In this document: positions 1 to 18,946 of the stretch, piece by piece
How positions within the stretch are numbered: position 1 is the first letter of the stretch
How the letters are laid out: each line of letters starts with the position of its first letter
Source of the DNA: Chrysomallon squamiferum
Lineage: Eukaryota > Mollusca > Gastropoda > Neomphalida > Peltospiridae
DNA: 64,000 nucleotides
NCBI GenBank assembly: GCA_012295275.1
Contig: CM022671.1
Coordinates: 1,375,332 to 1,439,331 of the forward strand
Reading direction: 5' to 3'
The notes under the pieces: model-generated
Seen by the model: the letters and a program-made list of their open reading frames with translations, nothing else
What the model was told of the DNA's origin: nothing
Databases searched by the model: none
Translations under genes and position numbers: made by a program

Positions 1-192
1 TCTCTCTTTTCTCTCTTCCTCTCCCTCCCTCATTATCAGCTAGTCTATCTCTTTCCCTGTCAGAATAGAACCTCCCCCAATAACCTTAACAACAGCAGCA
101 ACAACAACAAAACAAATAACAAGAAATATTATAGCTGAGGTCAGTTTTGTTTGTTTTTGTTTTTAATCACTCTTTGTGTTTGTTTATCTGTG

Positions 193-269
<77 letters not shown>

Positions 270-476
270 GTCTATCTATCTATCTATAACCCCAAAAGAA
301 ACACGTGATTAATAACAAAAACAAACAAAATCGTATGACGAAGCGGGCTACTTACTAATCAGCTTGCCTCAGTAAGTGAAAAGACCAAACTGTAATAATC
401 AGAGCTATTTTCAGTAATTTGCTACTTTTCAGACAAATTAATTCGCAGTTTGTTTTGTAATTCTCCCGTGTTCCAG
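1..476. repeat. Pyrimidine-rich edge and (TATC)n/(TGTC)n microsatellite
   Basis: The window opens in a CT-rich stretch. A tetranucleotide array of TATC and TGTC units runs about 190-286. No exon is seen here, so the first exons of the LDLa/ShK gene must lie outside the window or be unrecognisable. Confidence 0.8.
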
Positions 477-1365
477 GTCCGTGCCTGGCAGGCGAACATC
501 AGTGCACGAACGGACGTTGTATCGACAATGGCTGGGTCTGCGATGGCGACAACGACTGCGGAGACTGGTCTGATGAGAAGAGTGAAGACTGTGGTATGTC
601 ACAACAACAACAACAACTTTAACATTATCCCTTCCCTGAAAAAAAAACCAGGGAGACCAGTTTCCCATGCGAAAAGGTTTCAGATATAGCATTTGTACTG
701 GAATTGTAAAACTTCTGTGAAATTTAGACCTCATCTGATTTCATCACATTGCTTCTTGCTTTACGTAAGATTTTTTTATTTATCAGGACCTTACTGTTTT
801 AACTCAAGCACTGAACATTTAAGAATTCACGTCAGGTATGGCCGTATAGTTTTCACGAGAAAATGTTAGTCTTTGAAATAAGAGTTTTGAAGAGAGAGCA
901 CAGTATGATTGCCAAGTTTTAACTTTACGAAGTATTTTCTGTTGTTTTATAATTATTACACATCAAAGGTCAAATAATTGTAACTGGCATATCAATTTGT
1001 TTAATTTTTAATTTTAGTAAGACAGTTGCTATTGATGATGATGATGATGATGATGACGATGATGATGATAATAATAATAATAATTAGAAACATTAATTTC
1101 ATGGAACGATCGGCATTATATGCCCATAAATCATGCAAAAGTTTTTATTTTTAATATAATTATTATTACTATAATCATTATTACTGAATTCGATCAAATT
1201 AAAACCCCTAGTGTCTCCTTTCCAGGAACTGTTGCGCCCAATGAATGCCGGGATATGCTTCAAGGCCGAGACTGCGCACTCATGAACGAAACGCACATTC
1301 CGATCTGTTTAGACCGAGTCGAGGGTCCTAAATACTGCAAGAAATTCTGCAACCTGTGCACCTGA
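477..1365 (+). CDS. LDLa plus ShK-like secreted protein, 3' part (5' end outside window)
   Basis: Two exons are clear. Exon 477-593 (117 bp, phase 1-1, acceptor TTCCAG, donor GTATGT) encodes one LDL-receptor class A repeat. Its six cysteines and the calcium-binding acidic end are intact, shown by [18 protein letters not shown]. Exon 1226-1365 (acceptor TTTCCAG) encodes a C-terminal module with six cysteines spaced like ShK domains (C-x7-C-x10-C-x9-C-x3-C-x2-C) and stops at TGA 1363-1365. AATAAA signals follow at 1370 and 1393. LDLa repeats bind calcium and protein ligands; ShK-like modules are common at the C-termini of secreted invertebrate proteins. The signal peptide is not in view. A short LDLa-like relic lies in the intron at about 787. 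Function beyond a secreted binding protein is unknown. Confidence 0.8.
787..834 (+). pseudogene. Possible decayed LDLa half-exon in intron
   Basis: A TATCAG acceptor is followed by an open segment beginning [11 protein letters not shown] and a GTATGG donor. It resembles only the N-terminal half of an LDLa exon, and it would end in phase 2, which does not fit the neighbouring exons. It is probably a relic. Chance resemblance is possible. Confidence 0.25.
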
Positions 1366-1940
1366 AACAAATAAACGTTTTTGTATTTAAACAATAAATA
1401 AAATTATCTCTCCATTTCTGTTTTCATTATTAATTTTGATATTTTTAAAAACAAATTTACAAAAAGGGAAATGAATGGATTATCTTGCTTTTAGTTACTC
1501 TAATACGATCCACGGGCATTGCTGAATATCATTATATCAGTTTCGTTATTTGGTTTCATAAATATGCAGTACTAATCAATTAAGTGCAGTAAATACAATT
1601 TTAGTTTCAGTTCAAACACATTCTAACGTTATATTTGGGTCTAAAAGAAAACTCTTGAATATTAATTTGATAAATTAGTAATGTGAGCCATCTAAAGGTT
1701 GAGTTAATGACAGGGTTCCAGTTCCTCAAAGATGAGGTTGGTCTGAACATGGCATTTGGTACATTTTAACGCAATTAGTCGCTTTTATGTTTCATTGTGA
1801 TTATTTTAATGTCAGGCGTTTACTCATTTATTGCTGGTTATAGACGTGTTTGTAGACGTGTTTATGCTATTACATTAATTGAAAAATCAGTTAGTAGCTG
1901 GAAGTTCACAGAAGTAGAAGAGAAACCGGTTGTTAGAAAA

Positions 1941-3470
1941 ATGACAGGAGTCAGAAATCTGTGTGTCGTACTGGGATGTCTGGTAGTCTTAACGACTGTC
2001 AGACCAACGAACGCAAGAGGTAAGAAGTAATTTACTCTTTTACGTCATTTGTATTTTAGTATTTTTATTTATTAGTATTATTAGTTTTTATTTAAATTCT
2101 GAACTGTAAATACTAAGTATGTAAGTAAATAATTATGTATGAATATATGTACGTATGTAAGTATGTATATATGCATATTATAAATGATGTACGTGTGTGT
2201 GTATTTTCGTATGTATGTTAGCATGTATATACGTTTGTGCGTAATTTAGTATCCATGCATGTATGTATGTGTATGCGTGTGTGCGTGGATGCGCCTGCGA
2301 CTATTTCTTAATCGAACTATGAAGTATTATTTCAGCAGGATGCGGACCTATGTCGTCCATGTGTCAAACTGTCCGTAAATGTGTCGCGAACATTCACAGA
2401 TGTGATGGTGTGAACGACTGCGGGGACTGGTCAGACGAATACACATGTCCTAACTGTGAGTCATTTAACGTTTTTAATTCACAACTGTGTATGCACGTTA
2501 GCTTCATTAACAAGATAAGCAGTCGGAAGAAACGTATTTATAGATAAGGATAATCCTCACCAATAGAGTCAGCTAACCTATGTCTTGTGTACACGATAGA
2601 AATCTTTAAATGCAACAAGACCAGTGAATCGTGTTATAGTTTGCAGCATCTGTCCAATGGGATACTGAAAAGGTAATTGGTATTTACATTTAGGACAGAA
2701 AACAACTATTTTTTCTGTATGAAAAAACCCAACATTTTTCTGTTTTATTATATGCTGTACTTTATACAAAACAAACACATTTAAAATTGTTTAATGTTTA
2801 TTGTAATTTTAAGTGCACTAAAATCACTACACATTTTGTTTATTTTGTTTAAACATCTATCCAACTCGAAACAGAATAAACAGTTCTAAATGAACAGATG
2901 TTGTATCACATTCCGAATACTTAAAAGCCAATTTGCATAATTGTTTTATCTAAACAACAGATTATTTATACTAATGAGAACCTTTCTGTAGAGGTCGAAC
3001 ATTTTCATGTATTCGGTAGTCAAATGTATAACTTTTGTTACAGTAAACATACATTATTCTATATTTCTCTTCTATATTTGTACCATGCATAAGATAAAAA
3101 ATTTAGTTTCTGCGAATTCTATGATTAATATATACATGTTATTTTGGAATAAACGGATTTTCTTTTAAAACCAACGCAGACATGAACAATAATCAGATTC
3201 TGAATCATATTTTGAATACACAGAGCCCGTTTTAATAATTATAAACTGTTCAGGTTGTGTCTAGTAGCAGTTTTTCTTTTATCAGTTGTTAGATTCTATT
3301 GAAAAAAAAAAAAAAAAAAAAAAACCCTGAAAACAAAACCATTTTTAAAGATGGCCTCCAAGAGGACAAAAAGTTACCAAAATAAAATATCAACTGATCC
3401 AGTACACTTCAGACATACTAGTACCCAAACATTCGCATTGATTCTGTTCACCAGTTGGGTAAACAAACGG

Positions 3471-3557
<87 letters not shown>

Positions 3558-3910
3558 GTTATTGTTATTATTATTATTATTCTTGTTATCATATGCCTTC
3601 CCATAAACTGCAAAGCCTCTACTACGATGTTTGATGCTCCGGCAGAAGCGGGACAGTGAGGAGAACTGGACAAGCCTGTGGTCAGCTCTCTGTCCAGCCT
3701 CCGCAATCAGTGACATCTTTTTCCTACGAGAAGTGAAAATACTGTTTACTTAATTTCCATATTTTTTCTTTTTTCACAGTCAGGTGTCCAGACTCGACGT
3801 TCCACTGCTCTGACGGACCTTGCGTTCTCAACGTCTGGGTTTGTGACGGATATGACGACTGTGTTGATGGTTCAGATGAACAGAATTGTCCTTCTACGTT
3901 AACAACATAG
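1941..3910 (+). CDS. Small secreted protein with two LDLa repeats
   Basis: A three-exon model gives 108 residues. Exon 1941-2019 encodes a signal peptide (start [17 protein letters not shown]) and ends in phase 1. Exon 2339-2455 encodes LDLa repeat 1 (phase 1-1, donor GTGAGT). Exon 3780-3910 encodes LDLa repeat 2 and ends at TAG 3908-3910. Both repeats keep six cysteines and the acidic SDE box ([32 protein letters not shown]). ATG 1941 is chosen over in-frame ATG 1809 because it places the hydrophobic segment at the N-terminus. The exon 2 acceptor is a CAGCAG tandem (2333-2338), so one Ala may be included or skipped. The gene lies just downstream of another LDLa gene with the same exon phases, so the two probably arose by tandem duplication and exon shuffling. 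Confidence 0.85.
2456..3779 (+). other. Intron 2 of the two-LDLa gene
   Basis: AT-rich intron with a poly(A) tract at about 3302-3324 and a long (ATT)n array at about 3476-3590. I see no exon inside it. Confidence 0.7.
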
Positions 3911-5560
3911 CGACAACGTAGCTGCTGTTGTGATTATTATTACCTCTGTTTGGTCATACTTCTTCTACTACAAGTATTATAACTTGCATCCATTACATAA
4001 TGTGTAGTAAGTCAACTTTTACTAGTACTACTACTATAACTCCTGCTGCAATTATTTCTGACACCACCTGTTATCACCGCTGCTGCTATTTCTGCCATTA
4101 TTACCAACACTGCTTTGCCACTATTATCACCATCACCATAGGCACCAATGCGGTCGCTGCTACTGTGAATTTTGCTCTTGTTATTAACTGTACAACTATA
4201 ACTACTGCTATTACATCTGGTGCTACTTCTGTATTTACTGCAGCAACTCTGTTATTAGGGGAAGTGTATCAGAGATAAGGATGGACATTCAGTTGACTTC
4301 TCAGCTGACACAATCAGCGATCAAAAAAAATGACGATCAACTTATATGAGAATCTACTACCACAGTATCTCTACAACTACAACAACAACAACAGCAACAA
4401 CAACAACCACTACTACTACTATATCTGCTACTACAACTTTTTAAATATACATTATACACTCATACAAATAATGAGATATACAATTATAATGAATAATATT
4501 ATGATTATGGTCAGAAAGTTTTGTTAACGTGTAATTCTAATTCTTTAATCACTGATATTTAATAATTAATAATTGATTATTAGTTCACAATGTATTATTT
4601 TTATTAAGAGCTGATTAATTATTGGTTATTAATGCGATATTGTTATAAGATGGTTATCAAGTCTTACTCATTATGGTTAACGGTTAATTAACGGTCAGAT
4701 CTAATGATTAATCGTAGATTAACGAAGACTGATTATTAATGAATTTGACTGAATATTAATAACAAATTACTTATTACCCGCATACACACATACATACATA
4801 CACACACACATACATACATACGTACATACATACAGACACAATTCACTATTATTAACAAATGATTGTTTATGACCGATGGTTAATCAACGTAAAGATGAAA
4901 ATCTGTTTCAGATGATTAATTATCCTGCATTTTCTAAACCATTTTTAAAATTTTTGTTTCTTGAAAAAATGAATATCAAAGAAATATAAGAGATAACTTT
5001 CATCGATATAATAAAATGTATCTGAACTTACACTTGCCGTTTGTTGTTTGTTTATATGTTTTAATGTCAGTCTCTTGATACTGTGTTAAAATTTAATCGA
5101 TTCAAACCGATTCATATCGATATACAAAATCCTATCAGAATATCGATACAACTTTCGTACATCTTCTCCTGTGAGTAGACAGCTTCCACAGTTGAATATT
5201 CTCGTTTGTATCTGCTATTTTACACATCTACATATTCACCCACATACATAACACACCCACACCCACAAGTACACACCCATCTATACATATATCCATACTT
5301 ACATACATCCATTCATACATATAGGTACGTATGTTTTTGAGTGTATGCCAGTTAACAATATATTAATATATTTTGTTTTATCTTAACTATGTTATGTTTA
5401 TATTAATTAAATGGAATAAAGGTTTGTATTTATAAAACTTACAGTTAATTATCTGATCTTTAATCGTGTTGTTATTTTAATACGAGCAAATTTAGAATCA
5501 TAAGGCCAGTTAGTTCAGAGGCTGTTTGTTCAGTGATTATTTGGGATGATTTAACACATG
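3911..5560. other. Intergenic, Thr-codon-like and AT-rich simple sequence
   Basis: Contains ACT/ACA-rich low-complexity sequence (3960-4440), repeated ATTAAT-type words (4540-4760), and CATA microsatellites near 4785-4840 and 5220-5325. An AATAAA lies at 5010-5015. No gene is seen. Confidence 0.6.
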
Positions 5561-5568
5561 TATAAATA
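5561..5568 (+). promoter_or_regulatory. TATA box of the micro-exon/TSP gene
   Basis: TATAAATA lies 79 bp upstream of the start codon. The surrounding 5'UTR is homologous to that of the minus-strand paralogue near 62.2 kb, which has the same TATAAATA at the same place. This supports a real core promoter. Confidence 0.65.
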
Positions 5569-5646
5569 ACGAGTACAACATTCTCCAACTGAAATTTGGA
5601 ATTCACTGCCGAAACTGTGAAGAGAAGAAAAGATATTTTGAAAATC

Positions 5647-11478
<5,832 letters not shown>

Positions 11479-11875
11479 AGAAAGGAGGAAAAAGACATGT
11501 AAAAGTGCTGCCACGGAAATGTATTTGAAAGTAAAAATAGTATAACAATTAAATGTATACTTTATTTATCTAGAAAATAGAATAAAGACTCATTAATAGA
11601 AACATGAGTGTGAGTTTTAGTATATATAGTGTATATTCAAAAGCACAGACTTTATTTTTCCCTCTCTCTCATAAAAACAAAGCAATATTAAATACCTATT
11701 TAATTGTATATGTATTGTGAGACTATTTGTTGATAAATACGTTCCAGTTACAACTGGAAATATAGATTACATCTCAATGTCATATTTTTATATTACTACT
11801 TTTTTCAAATCTTGATATTACGTAGTATATCTCATTCCATAGTCTTAGAGACTTTTCCAAAATATTTATGTTAAG

Positions 11876-12047
11876 TTGCAGTACCAAAACAAATGCAGAA
11901 GCTTTTCTGAGACAGTATTGGGTTCGATTGATGGAGAATGTGAGATGAACTGTACAAGGGCTGTTCTTTACAAACGAAAGTGCACTGGCAATTTTGTTAG
12001 CAGCAATTTAAAACCAGGCAGAATGAGATGTACAGGAGGCTTGTGTC
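11876..12047 (+). pseudogene. Orphan, diverged TSP1-like exon
   Basis: From about 11930 the sequence matches the TSP exons (ECEMNCTRAVLYKRKC), but the WGPWS start is replaced by unrelated sequence and the fourth cysteine codon is TTT (Phe). A GTACGT donor follows at 12048. It lies beyond the poly(A) signal of the main gene, with no terminal exon after it, so it is probably a leftover of the cassette duplications. Confidence 0.65.
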
Positions 12048-12111
12048 GTACGTTTTTGTTGTTGTTGTTTTTATTATTAGCATTGTTGTTGTTGTTGTTT
12101 TTGTTGGGATT

Positions 12112-12185
<74 letters not shown>

Positions 12186-12540
12186 CTTCACTCCGTATCA
12201 GCTGAAAAATGTGACGGGCGAATCGAAACAGGTTTAGGTATTTTGTAAATAATAGATATTTATTTGTCGTATCTGCTTCGTACAGCGAGGTCGCTGGTAG
12301 AAATTAATCCTGAAGTGTGTTTTCGAGCACTTTTAGTGGTGTCTTCCCAAAAGTCAGACGTCCCATAACGCAGACGCATTAAACAACACAAGACACGGTT
12401 GAGCACTTTACTAATGACCTGCCTTGAATAATACATGTAGAAAATAATAGAACAGTCTGATACAACTAAATATAGAATACAGAACAAAATTATATAAAAC
12501 TAGATTTATTTATAGATTCTAACACGTCCATTTGACGCAT
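12048..12540. other. (ATT)n array and unassigned sequence
   Basis: (GTT)/(ATT) repeats run about 12055-12186. The rest shows no exon or known repeat. Confidence 0.5.
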
Positions 12541-12544
12541 TTTT

Positions 12545-13470
12545 ATCCTAATTTTGAAAAGTGACCAACGGTATCCAAGAACTGAATTGATGTTTTCTGG
12601 CCAAGAGTTAGCTCTGTCTTCAGTCTCTCGAGTCCATTTTCCGTCTGTTTATAAACTCTCTTTCTTGGTGGTTGGGCAGATCCAAAATCAAATGAAGTCT
12701 GGCGTTATCGTGTACCCATGTAAAAACCACATAATCAGTTAATGTCTCCGCCTGTGTACATCAGGTCCGTTATCCATTGCTTCAAACCACGCATCCTGCT
12801 GAACTTGTGCAGTTGGCAGAAGTGGTAGTCCAGCAGCCCTCCGAATCCATGTCTGTACATCTGGATCATCTTTATACAGAACAGCAAGACCTAGATCTTG
12901 GGTTTTCCTCCAAATGGCCTGTGTGAAGTGAAAAAAGCATCGTTTCACCTCACCTTGTGGAAACTCAGTCTCAGATGCCTGGATTGCAGCCACCTCACAG
13001 TCAGTCTGAAGGTTAACTGGAGAAAGAGGTCGTCTTTGTCCAGGTCTCTTCTGTGTTGATATCGGCTCTAGTCAGTCGTTCGGCAGGTATCAAAAGTCGT
13101 CTATGTCTGTACAGTGCACTGCTCATACTGAGAAAGGAAGGCAAATGAGGAACAGTTTATGATGGTTTCTTTGGAACTCATCATTGTATATTTGCTGCAT
13201 GGTTTTGTTTCTTCTCTTGCTCGTTTCTGTAGTCTGGTGATAAACTGAACAACATTCAGGTCACTTGGACGGTGGTTGTGTTCTGATGTGTTCTGAATAA
13301 AATCGCCAACAGTGGTGCACTTCCCGGTACACATTTCTGCCACGCATCTCCAGTGAAAGCTTTCCCCTCTGGTGCGATTCGTTGTAAACAGAAATCCGTC
13401 CAGTGTTATCTGTAGTCTATCTTTTTGTGACTGAACAAATTCTACCCATTCTAAGATCAGCCATGACTAC
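12545..13470 (-). pseudogene. Decayed FLYWCH/MULE-type transposase
   Basis: On the minus strand, about 13470-13101 encodes a FLYWCH zinc-finger segment (LDGFLFTTNRTRG, then WRCVAEMCTGKCTT and EHNH) with the expected two Cys and HNH ligands. About 13060-12739 encodes part of a MULE transposase: TDCEVAAIQ with the acidic catalytic region, then CFFHFTQAIWRK and a stretch typical after it. About 12690-12545 keeps further C-terminal coding in another frame. The roughly 200 residues normally between the zinc finger and this part are missing, and stops and frame changes break the rest. No terminal repeats were recognised. It is a dead transposon remnant. Confidence 0.7.
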
Positions 13471-14840
13471 AAAATTTGAGTCTGTTTTTGGTAGGTACAT
13501 GTAGTTAATGTATAGGAACTTTTATATGTTGTGTATGTGATTAGCTATGGTTTAAAGGTATGATCAATGAAATAATCATTGAGATATAAACAATGCCTAT
13601 CTGAAGTGAAATGAACTGAATGCGGATGTTGCAGTGGAGAAACCGAAGAGCTAAACTTTAAAAACATGGACTTCATAAAACTCAGTATCTTTACATTTGT
13701 TAACACCGCTTAGCAGGTTGCAATTAAGTTCAAGTTCCTTGTATGGAATTAGCTTTCTGAACAGACTGGAGCAGTACCACCGACGAAGCTGGCGGTGTAC
13801 ATTACATATCCCAGTAAAGTGTTTTGTATATGAAATGGCATATTTGTAACACTGTTATTTGCTGAATGCCTCAATTTTTTAGAAGAAAATGTGTTTGTCA
13901 ACTTTATTTACAGTCTAGGTGATATAGGGAAGAATGAATACAGTTTTAATTTTGTGTTTTGATATTAATGAGAAAACGTGTATTATTCGAGTAAAATATT
14001 TTATTACTATTTTTTTTTCCTTAGGGTAACTGACCTCCTTCGTTCTTTGTTTGACATACAAGAAGCTTGATAGCGAAGAAAAACGTTTTGTGTATTTTTT
14101 CTTTTGTTTTTCATATTTATGGGTTATTTATTTATTATTATTATTATTTTTGAAAGTAAACGTGCTTTTTTCTGATGATGTAGATCTATTTGCAGTCTAA
14201 TGCAACTGACTACTGATCAATAAATCAGTTTGTTAATTAAATCCCTATATGTTTATTTTATATATTCTTGTTGGTAAGAAATAACAAAGGATTGTCATAA
14301 ACGACAATACATTTTAAATGTTATGGTCTGCCGATGTTACAATATTACAAGTAACTGGCAAAATAAAACACTTACGTCATCTATAGAAACATTAGAATAT
14401 GTTTACAGTATATCTGTTCTAGAAGGTAACACAGACAACATTAACACAGTAAGATTAGGCAAACATCGTAATGATCACAGAAAAAACGAAACAACAACAA
14501 CAAAAAAACGAATTTTCTACACAAATGCAATAATTATGCCGTAATACAGAATCAAGATAAAAAGTTGCGCGAATAATGGTCAAAACGTTCTTGCTATAAT
14601 CAAAGATTTAACTTTATATCAAAATTTATCTTTTTTTTTTTCTTCACTTCCGAATTCTAGAAAGTCTTCTTTAAATTATCAGAAACATATTTCTTTCTGT
14701 TCATTTCGAATTAAGAATCCGATAAAACAGCTAGAAAAACATTATTCAGAATTATCAAAACGGCGAACTAAAAATGTAAATAAAAAGTATGAATCGAAAC
14801 GTTGTATTGTACTGTTTGCATGTATCTCTCTGTCTCTGTC

Positions 14841-14903
<63 letters not shown>

Positions 14904-15287
14904 CTATTTGTCAGTCTATCTGTCTATCTATCTATATATCTGGTTATCATCGATACACACAAACATAATTACAGTATGAAGTGAAATCTACAGGACTAAT
15001 GCGTTAATGTTAATGGGTAGAGCTAGGAAGAAAGAAACAAATATTGATCGCTAATTTTGACATGATGGTAGTCTCGGAAACCTGGACAAACTAGCGCGGG
15101 ATAAAAGCAGACAGTTGAACAAGAGCTTATCTGCGCTCTGCCTTCCTATATCCTTCAAGTCGTCTGCTTATTCGTGTCGCGTGATGTCAAGGTCGAATGT
15201 TCATTGACCGAAGTGTCTTTGAATTGCTCCCAATCTCGGTCTTTTCAGTAGGTTTTACTGAGGCTTACACACAGTTTGCTAGCGAAT
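13471..15287. other. Intergenic region before the USP gene
   Basis: AT-rich sequence with a (TC)n array at about 14831-14887 followed by (TA)n and TATC units to 14937. Short open frames here have no recognisable content. The last few hundred bases should hold the stress-protein promoter; no TATA box is obvious. Confidence 0.5.
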
Positions 15288-17536
15288 ATGACTGAAGGTA
15301 GAACAGTGCTGATAGCTGTTGATGGAAGCAGCCATTCCGAATACGCTTTTAACTGTGAGTTGTGTTTCTGTTTGGTTATTGATTTTTGTCGTGTGGGGTT
15401 TACTGTTTAACGCAACTGACTGTAATACACACAGCAGCCCTGAACTATTTCAAGTACGTGTCTTATAATGTTTTTTCGTTTCTTAGCTTCTTGTTTTGTT
15501 TTTCATATGTCGTTATCGGCTGCCACTGATACGAGGCAGTTCTGCTTCCTGTAAGACTGTAGTTCAAAATGTAACCTGAGATTCAGATCTGTCTGGTATT
15601 CGATAAAACGTAACATCAAACTGATTTAAAAATCTATACTAACATAGAAATAGCTATTCAGGATTTATTGTTTTTATTATTACTATTAATGCGTTTGTAT
15701 ATATGTATGTATGTATGTATCTATGTATGTATGTATGTATGTATATATGTATGTATGTGTATTTATATGTATGTATGTATGTATATATGTATGTATTATA
15801 TATATATTCATGTATATATATGTGTCTGTATATATATATATATATGTATGTATGCATGCATGTATGTATATATGTATATACGTATGTATGTATGTACGTA
15901 TGTATGTATGTATATGTGTAGCAGGCTCACGAACGGATGTATAATTTGATAACGCCTGATCTCGCTGTGTTTAAGTTAAGTTATATGCAATAGTGTAGCC
16001 TCCCAAGGTCACGAGAAAGTGTGCACACGACGATGTAAACAGATGTAAATACAGACACTTATTTCTGCACCCTGCCATTATGAAAATGCTTCATTACATC
16101 ATACTAGAGAGATCAACGTTTAGTAAAGTTTGTTGTGGGTCTATTGATATTAATACTTAGACTGTCAGTTATTCAGTCGTTTAAAACGTGTTTACAAATG
16201 TTAAAGGAGAGAAAGGTAGGGAAGGACAGGAGGGTAATGTATTCAATGTCCCACAGTGCACTATAAAACTGTGTTAATTGTGGGACATTAATTTTTTTTT
16301 TTTTTTCCCAGTGAATGGTTCAGCGATTTTTGTGTTTGTGTGTATGCTTAAATGTTTTTGTTATGTATATGTTTATAGATAGCGGTGAATGGGCAGGTGT
16401 GTCGGTGCGCACGTGTGCGTACGTTTTTATATTTATTTCTTTTATTACTTGTTTCTGTTTTATACACAGCATATTGTCCACTGATAAACGAATACGTTTC
16501 CTTCTATTCGTACACATGAATGGAGATATTTATGTATGTGTCTTGAGTGACTGTGTGTATGTATATGTATGAGGATATTATGTGTGCCTAAATGTACGTA
16601 CTTGTGTATGTAGGTACGGATTTATGTGAATGGTTTTTCTGTACGTATTTTTTTCTTGTCTGAACATGTGTGTATGTATGTGTTCGGGTGTGTTTATTTT
16701 TGTAGCTAAATATCTAATGAAAAGATTCAGAAGATAACCGCCATTTGTAGAATTTATATAACGTAGATAGTTACACAAAAGAGACAAAAATAAAGTGTGG
16801 GGCATAATATAGCCAGCACACAACAACAACAATTGTGTTTAGACTTCATAATTAACAGTTTTCCAGGCTTCATCTAAACTAACGAATTCTTTGTCATTTC
16901 GTGTCGACGTAATTACGTATTGATTGAAATCTCGACAATTGTTCACTGCACGTTTATTTAAAGATGGCGGACAGGTTTTCGTTTATAGCCTTTTATCGAT
17001 CTGTGGTAACTAGTCGATAATCGTTGCGTTTAAGGACCTCTTTACTTTATATTTATTACTGCTTTTACAAGTGTACACAGTAACTGATAGCATAATGCTA
17101 TGTATATCATTAAATCAGTGTTCTGTTTTTTCATATAATATTATTTTATATCGTTTTATGAGGACGCGTTTTTGTTATTATTTTTTTTAATTTATATACT
17201 TTTTTATTGTTGTTGTATTTGTTGTTGTTGCTGCTGCTGTTGCTGTTAATGCTGTTGTTGGTTATTTTGTTACTGTAGTTACTAAAATAAACAAGAAATA
17301 AACAATTGGCACGGTACGTTTATTTCTGTGAAATGTTTAATTATTTTTTAATTATTATTATTATTTTTGGGGGGGGGTTTCATTTAATCATAATAAAAAA
17401 CAACAACATATAAATGCTTTCCTTTTCAGTTTTGTAAAATTTTAAATACTAAACATAAAATATAAAATGTATTTAGGCATTTTCGTATTATTACCTAAAG
17501 TTCACTTCAGATGTTTATTATCTCGTGTATATAGAC

Positions 17537-17567
<31 letters not shown>

Positions 17568-18914
17568 TGTGTCTGTGTGTTTGTGTGTGTGTGTCTGTGT
17601 GTGTGTGTGTGTTGTGTATGTGTGTGTGTGTGTCATAGTCCTATATTAGTCTAATATTTCACACGAGTTATCACATGACATCAGTCTACTATACTATCTT
17701 GGTTTAAGAGGATATTAAAACTGTCACATCTACGACAAAGAATAAAATTCGATCTGTGTAAATGTATGCGGATTACTTCAGCTGACACACGGGTGGAATA
17801 TAAACGGGTATTTTTATAATCAGACGAAACGCGCACTGGGTATTTTTATAAGAATAACCAGTCATTTCAGGATATACATTTGCATTCCTAAGAAAACAAA
17901 GAAGTAAAACGCTTTACCACCACCACCACCACTGCCAACAACAACAACGACAAAATTCTAGCTTGTTTAAGAATCAGGTCAGCTGATAAAAGTAACTTGA
18001 TATGTAGAAGTGGTCGTATAGAAATAAATTATAAATGTAGGTGACAGGAAAACGGGTCAGCTGTTGAAAAAGAAAGAAAAGAAAACGAGGTTCAGGTTAT
18101 GTACTCCGATAGACACAGTGTTCGTGGGTATTTGATCTGACCTCGTCAGTTGTCCAGTAGGCTACGTCTCGTGTCATTGGTTCTTTTTTAAATAATTATA
18201 TCCAACTTGTTTGTTTCTATAAAATAAAAAAGAAAGAAAGAAAGAAATAAAGAAAGAAAAGAAATAAAAAATGAAATAAGCTACATAAACAGAACGAATA
18301 AATAAACGCACGAATGAAATGGAGAAAAGAACAATATCTGAAAACGAAAGAAAAAATAATAAATAATAGGAATAAGTAGAAAACAAAATAAAACCCCACA
18401 TTCTCACACATCAAAAAAAAAAAAAAAAAACAAGAGAACACCTATAAAACAACAAAATCAATTAAAACAAAGGAATTAAACATAAAAAAAACCCAATCAG
18501 TTTATTAATTAATTATTTATATTTTGTACAAATGAGAAAAGTTCAAATCTTAGTGTGTATTTTAAAAAACTGTCCTAGCTTGAGCTCTGCTGTAAGTGGT
18601 AATAAATGCAAAATAAACATGTTGACTTCCCAAACAGAGGTAATATTATCTGGACAGTAAATATTTTCATATTAGCTTTCCTTGAACCACACCAAGTATG
18701 AAGGTAAAGGTCATACCGTGAGATGATCAAGTTCCTATATTTATATCGTATGACGTATTTTTATTTCTATTTTGTGTGATTCTTCATTCATCATAAGTGA
18801 TTATTCATTCATTCAGTCAACTAATAGTTTATTTATAGCGTAAGCGACTGACTATTAAATATTTACACAAAATGATAATCACCACTTCGTTCTTCTGACT
18901 CAACAGAATGACTG

Positions 18915-18946
<32 letters not shown>

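Noticed and set aside
3351-3716. Long open frames of poly-Ile or poly-Asn, and similar ones at 6649, 7598, 8039, 10051, 12028, 37204 and 61871
   Set aside because: They are simply (ATT)n/(AAT)n microsatellites read in frame; no real coding signal.
15668-15949. Open frames rich in MYVC or CVCV repeats (also 17467, 19474, 21585, 23666, 62416)
   Set aside because: Products of (TATG)n, (GT)n and (CA)n arrays, open on both strands.
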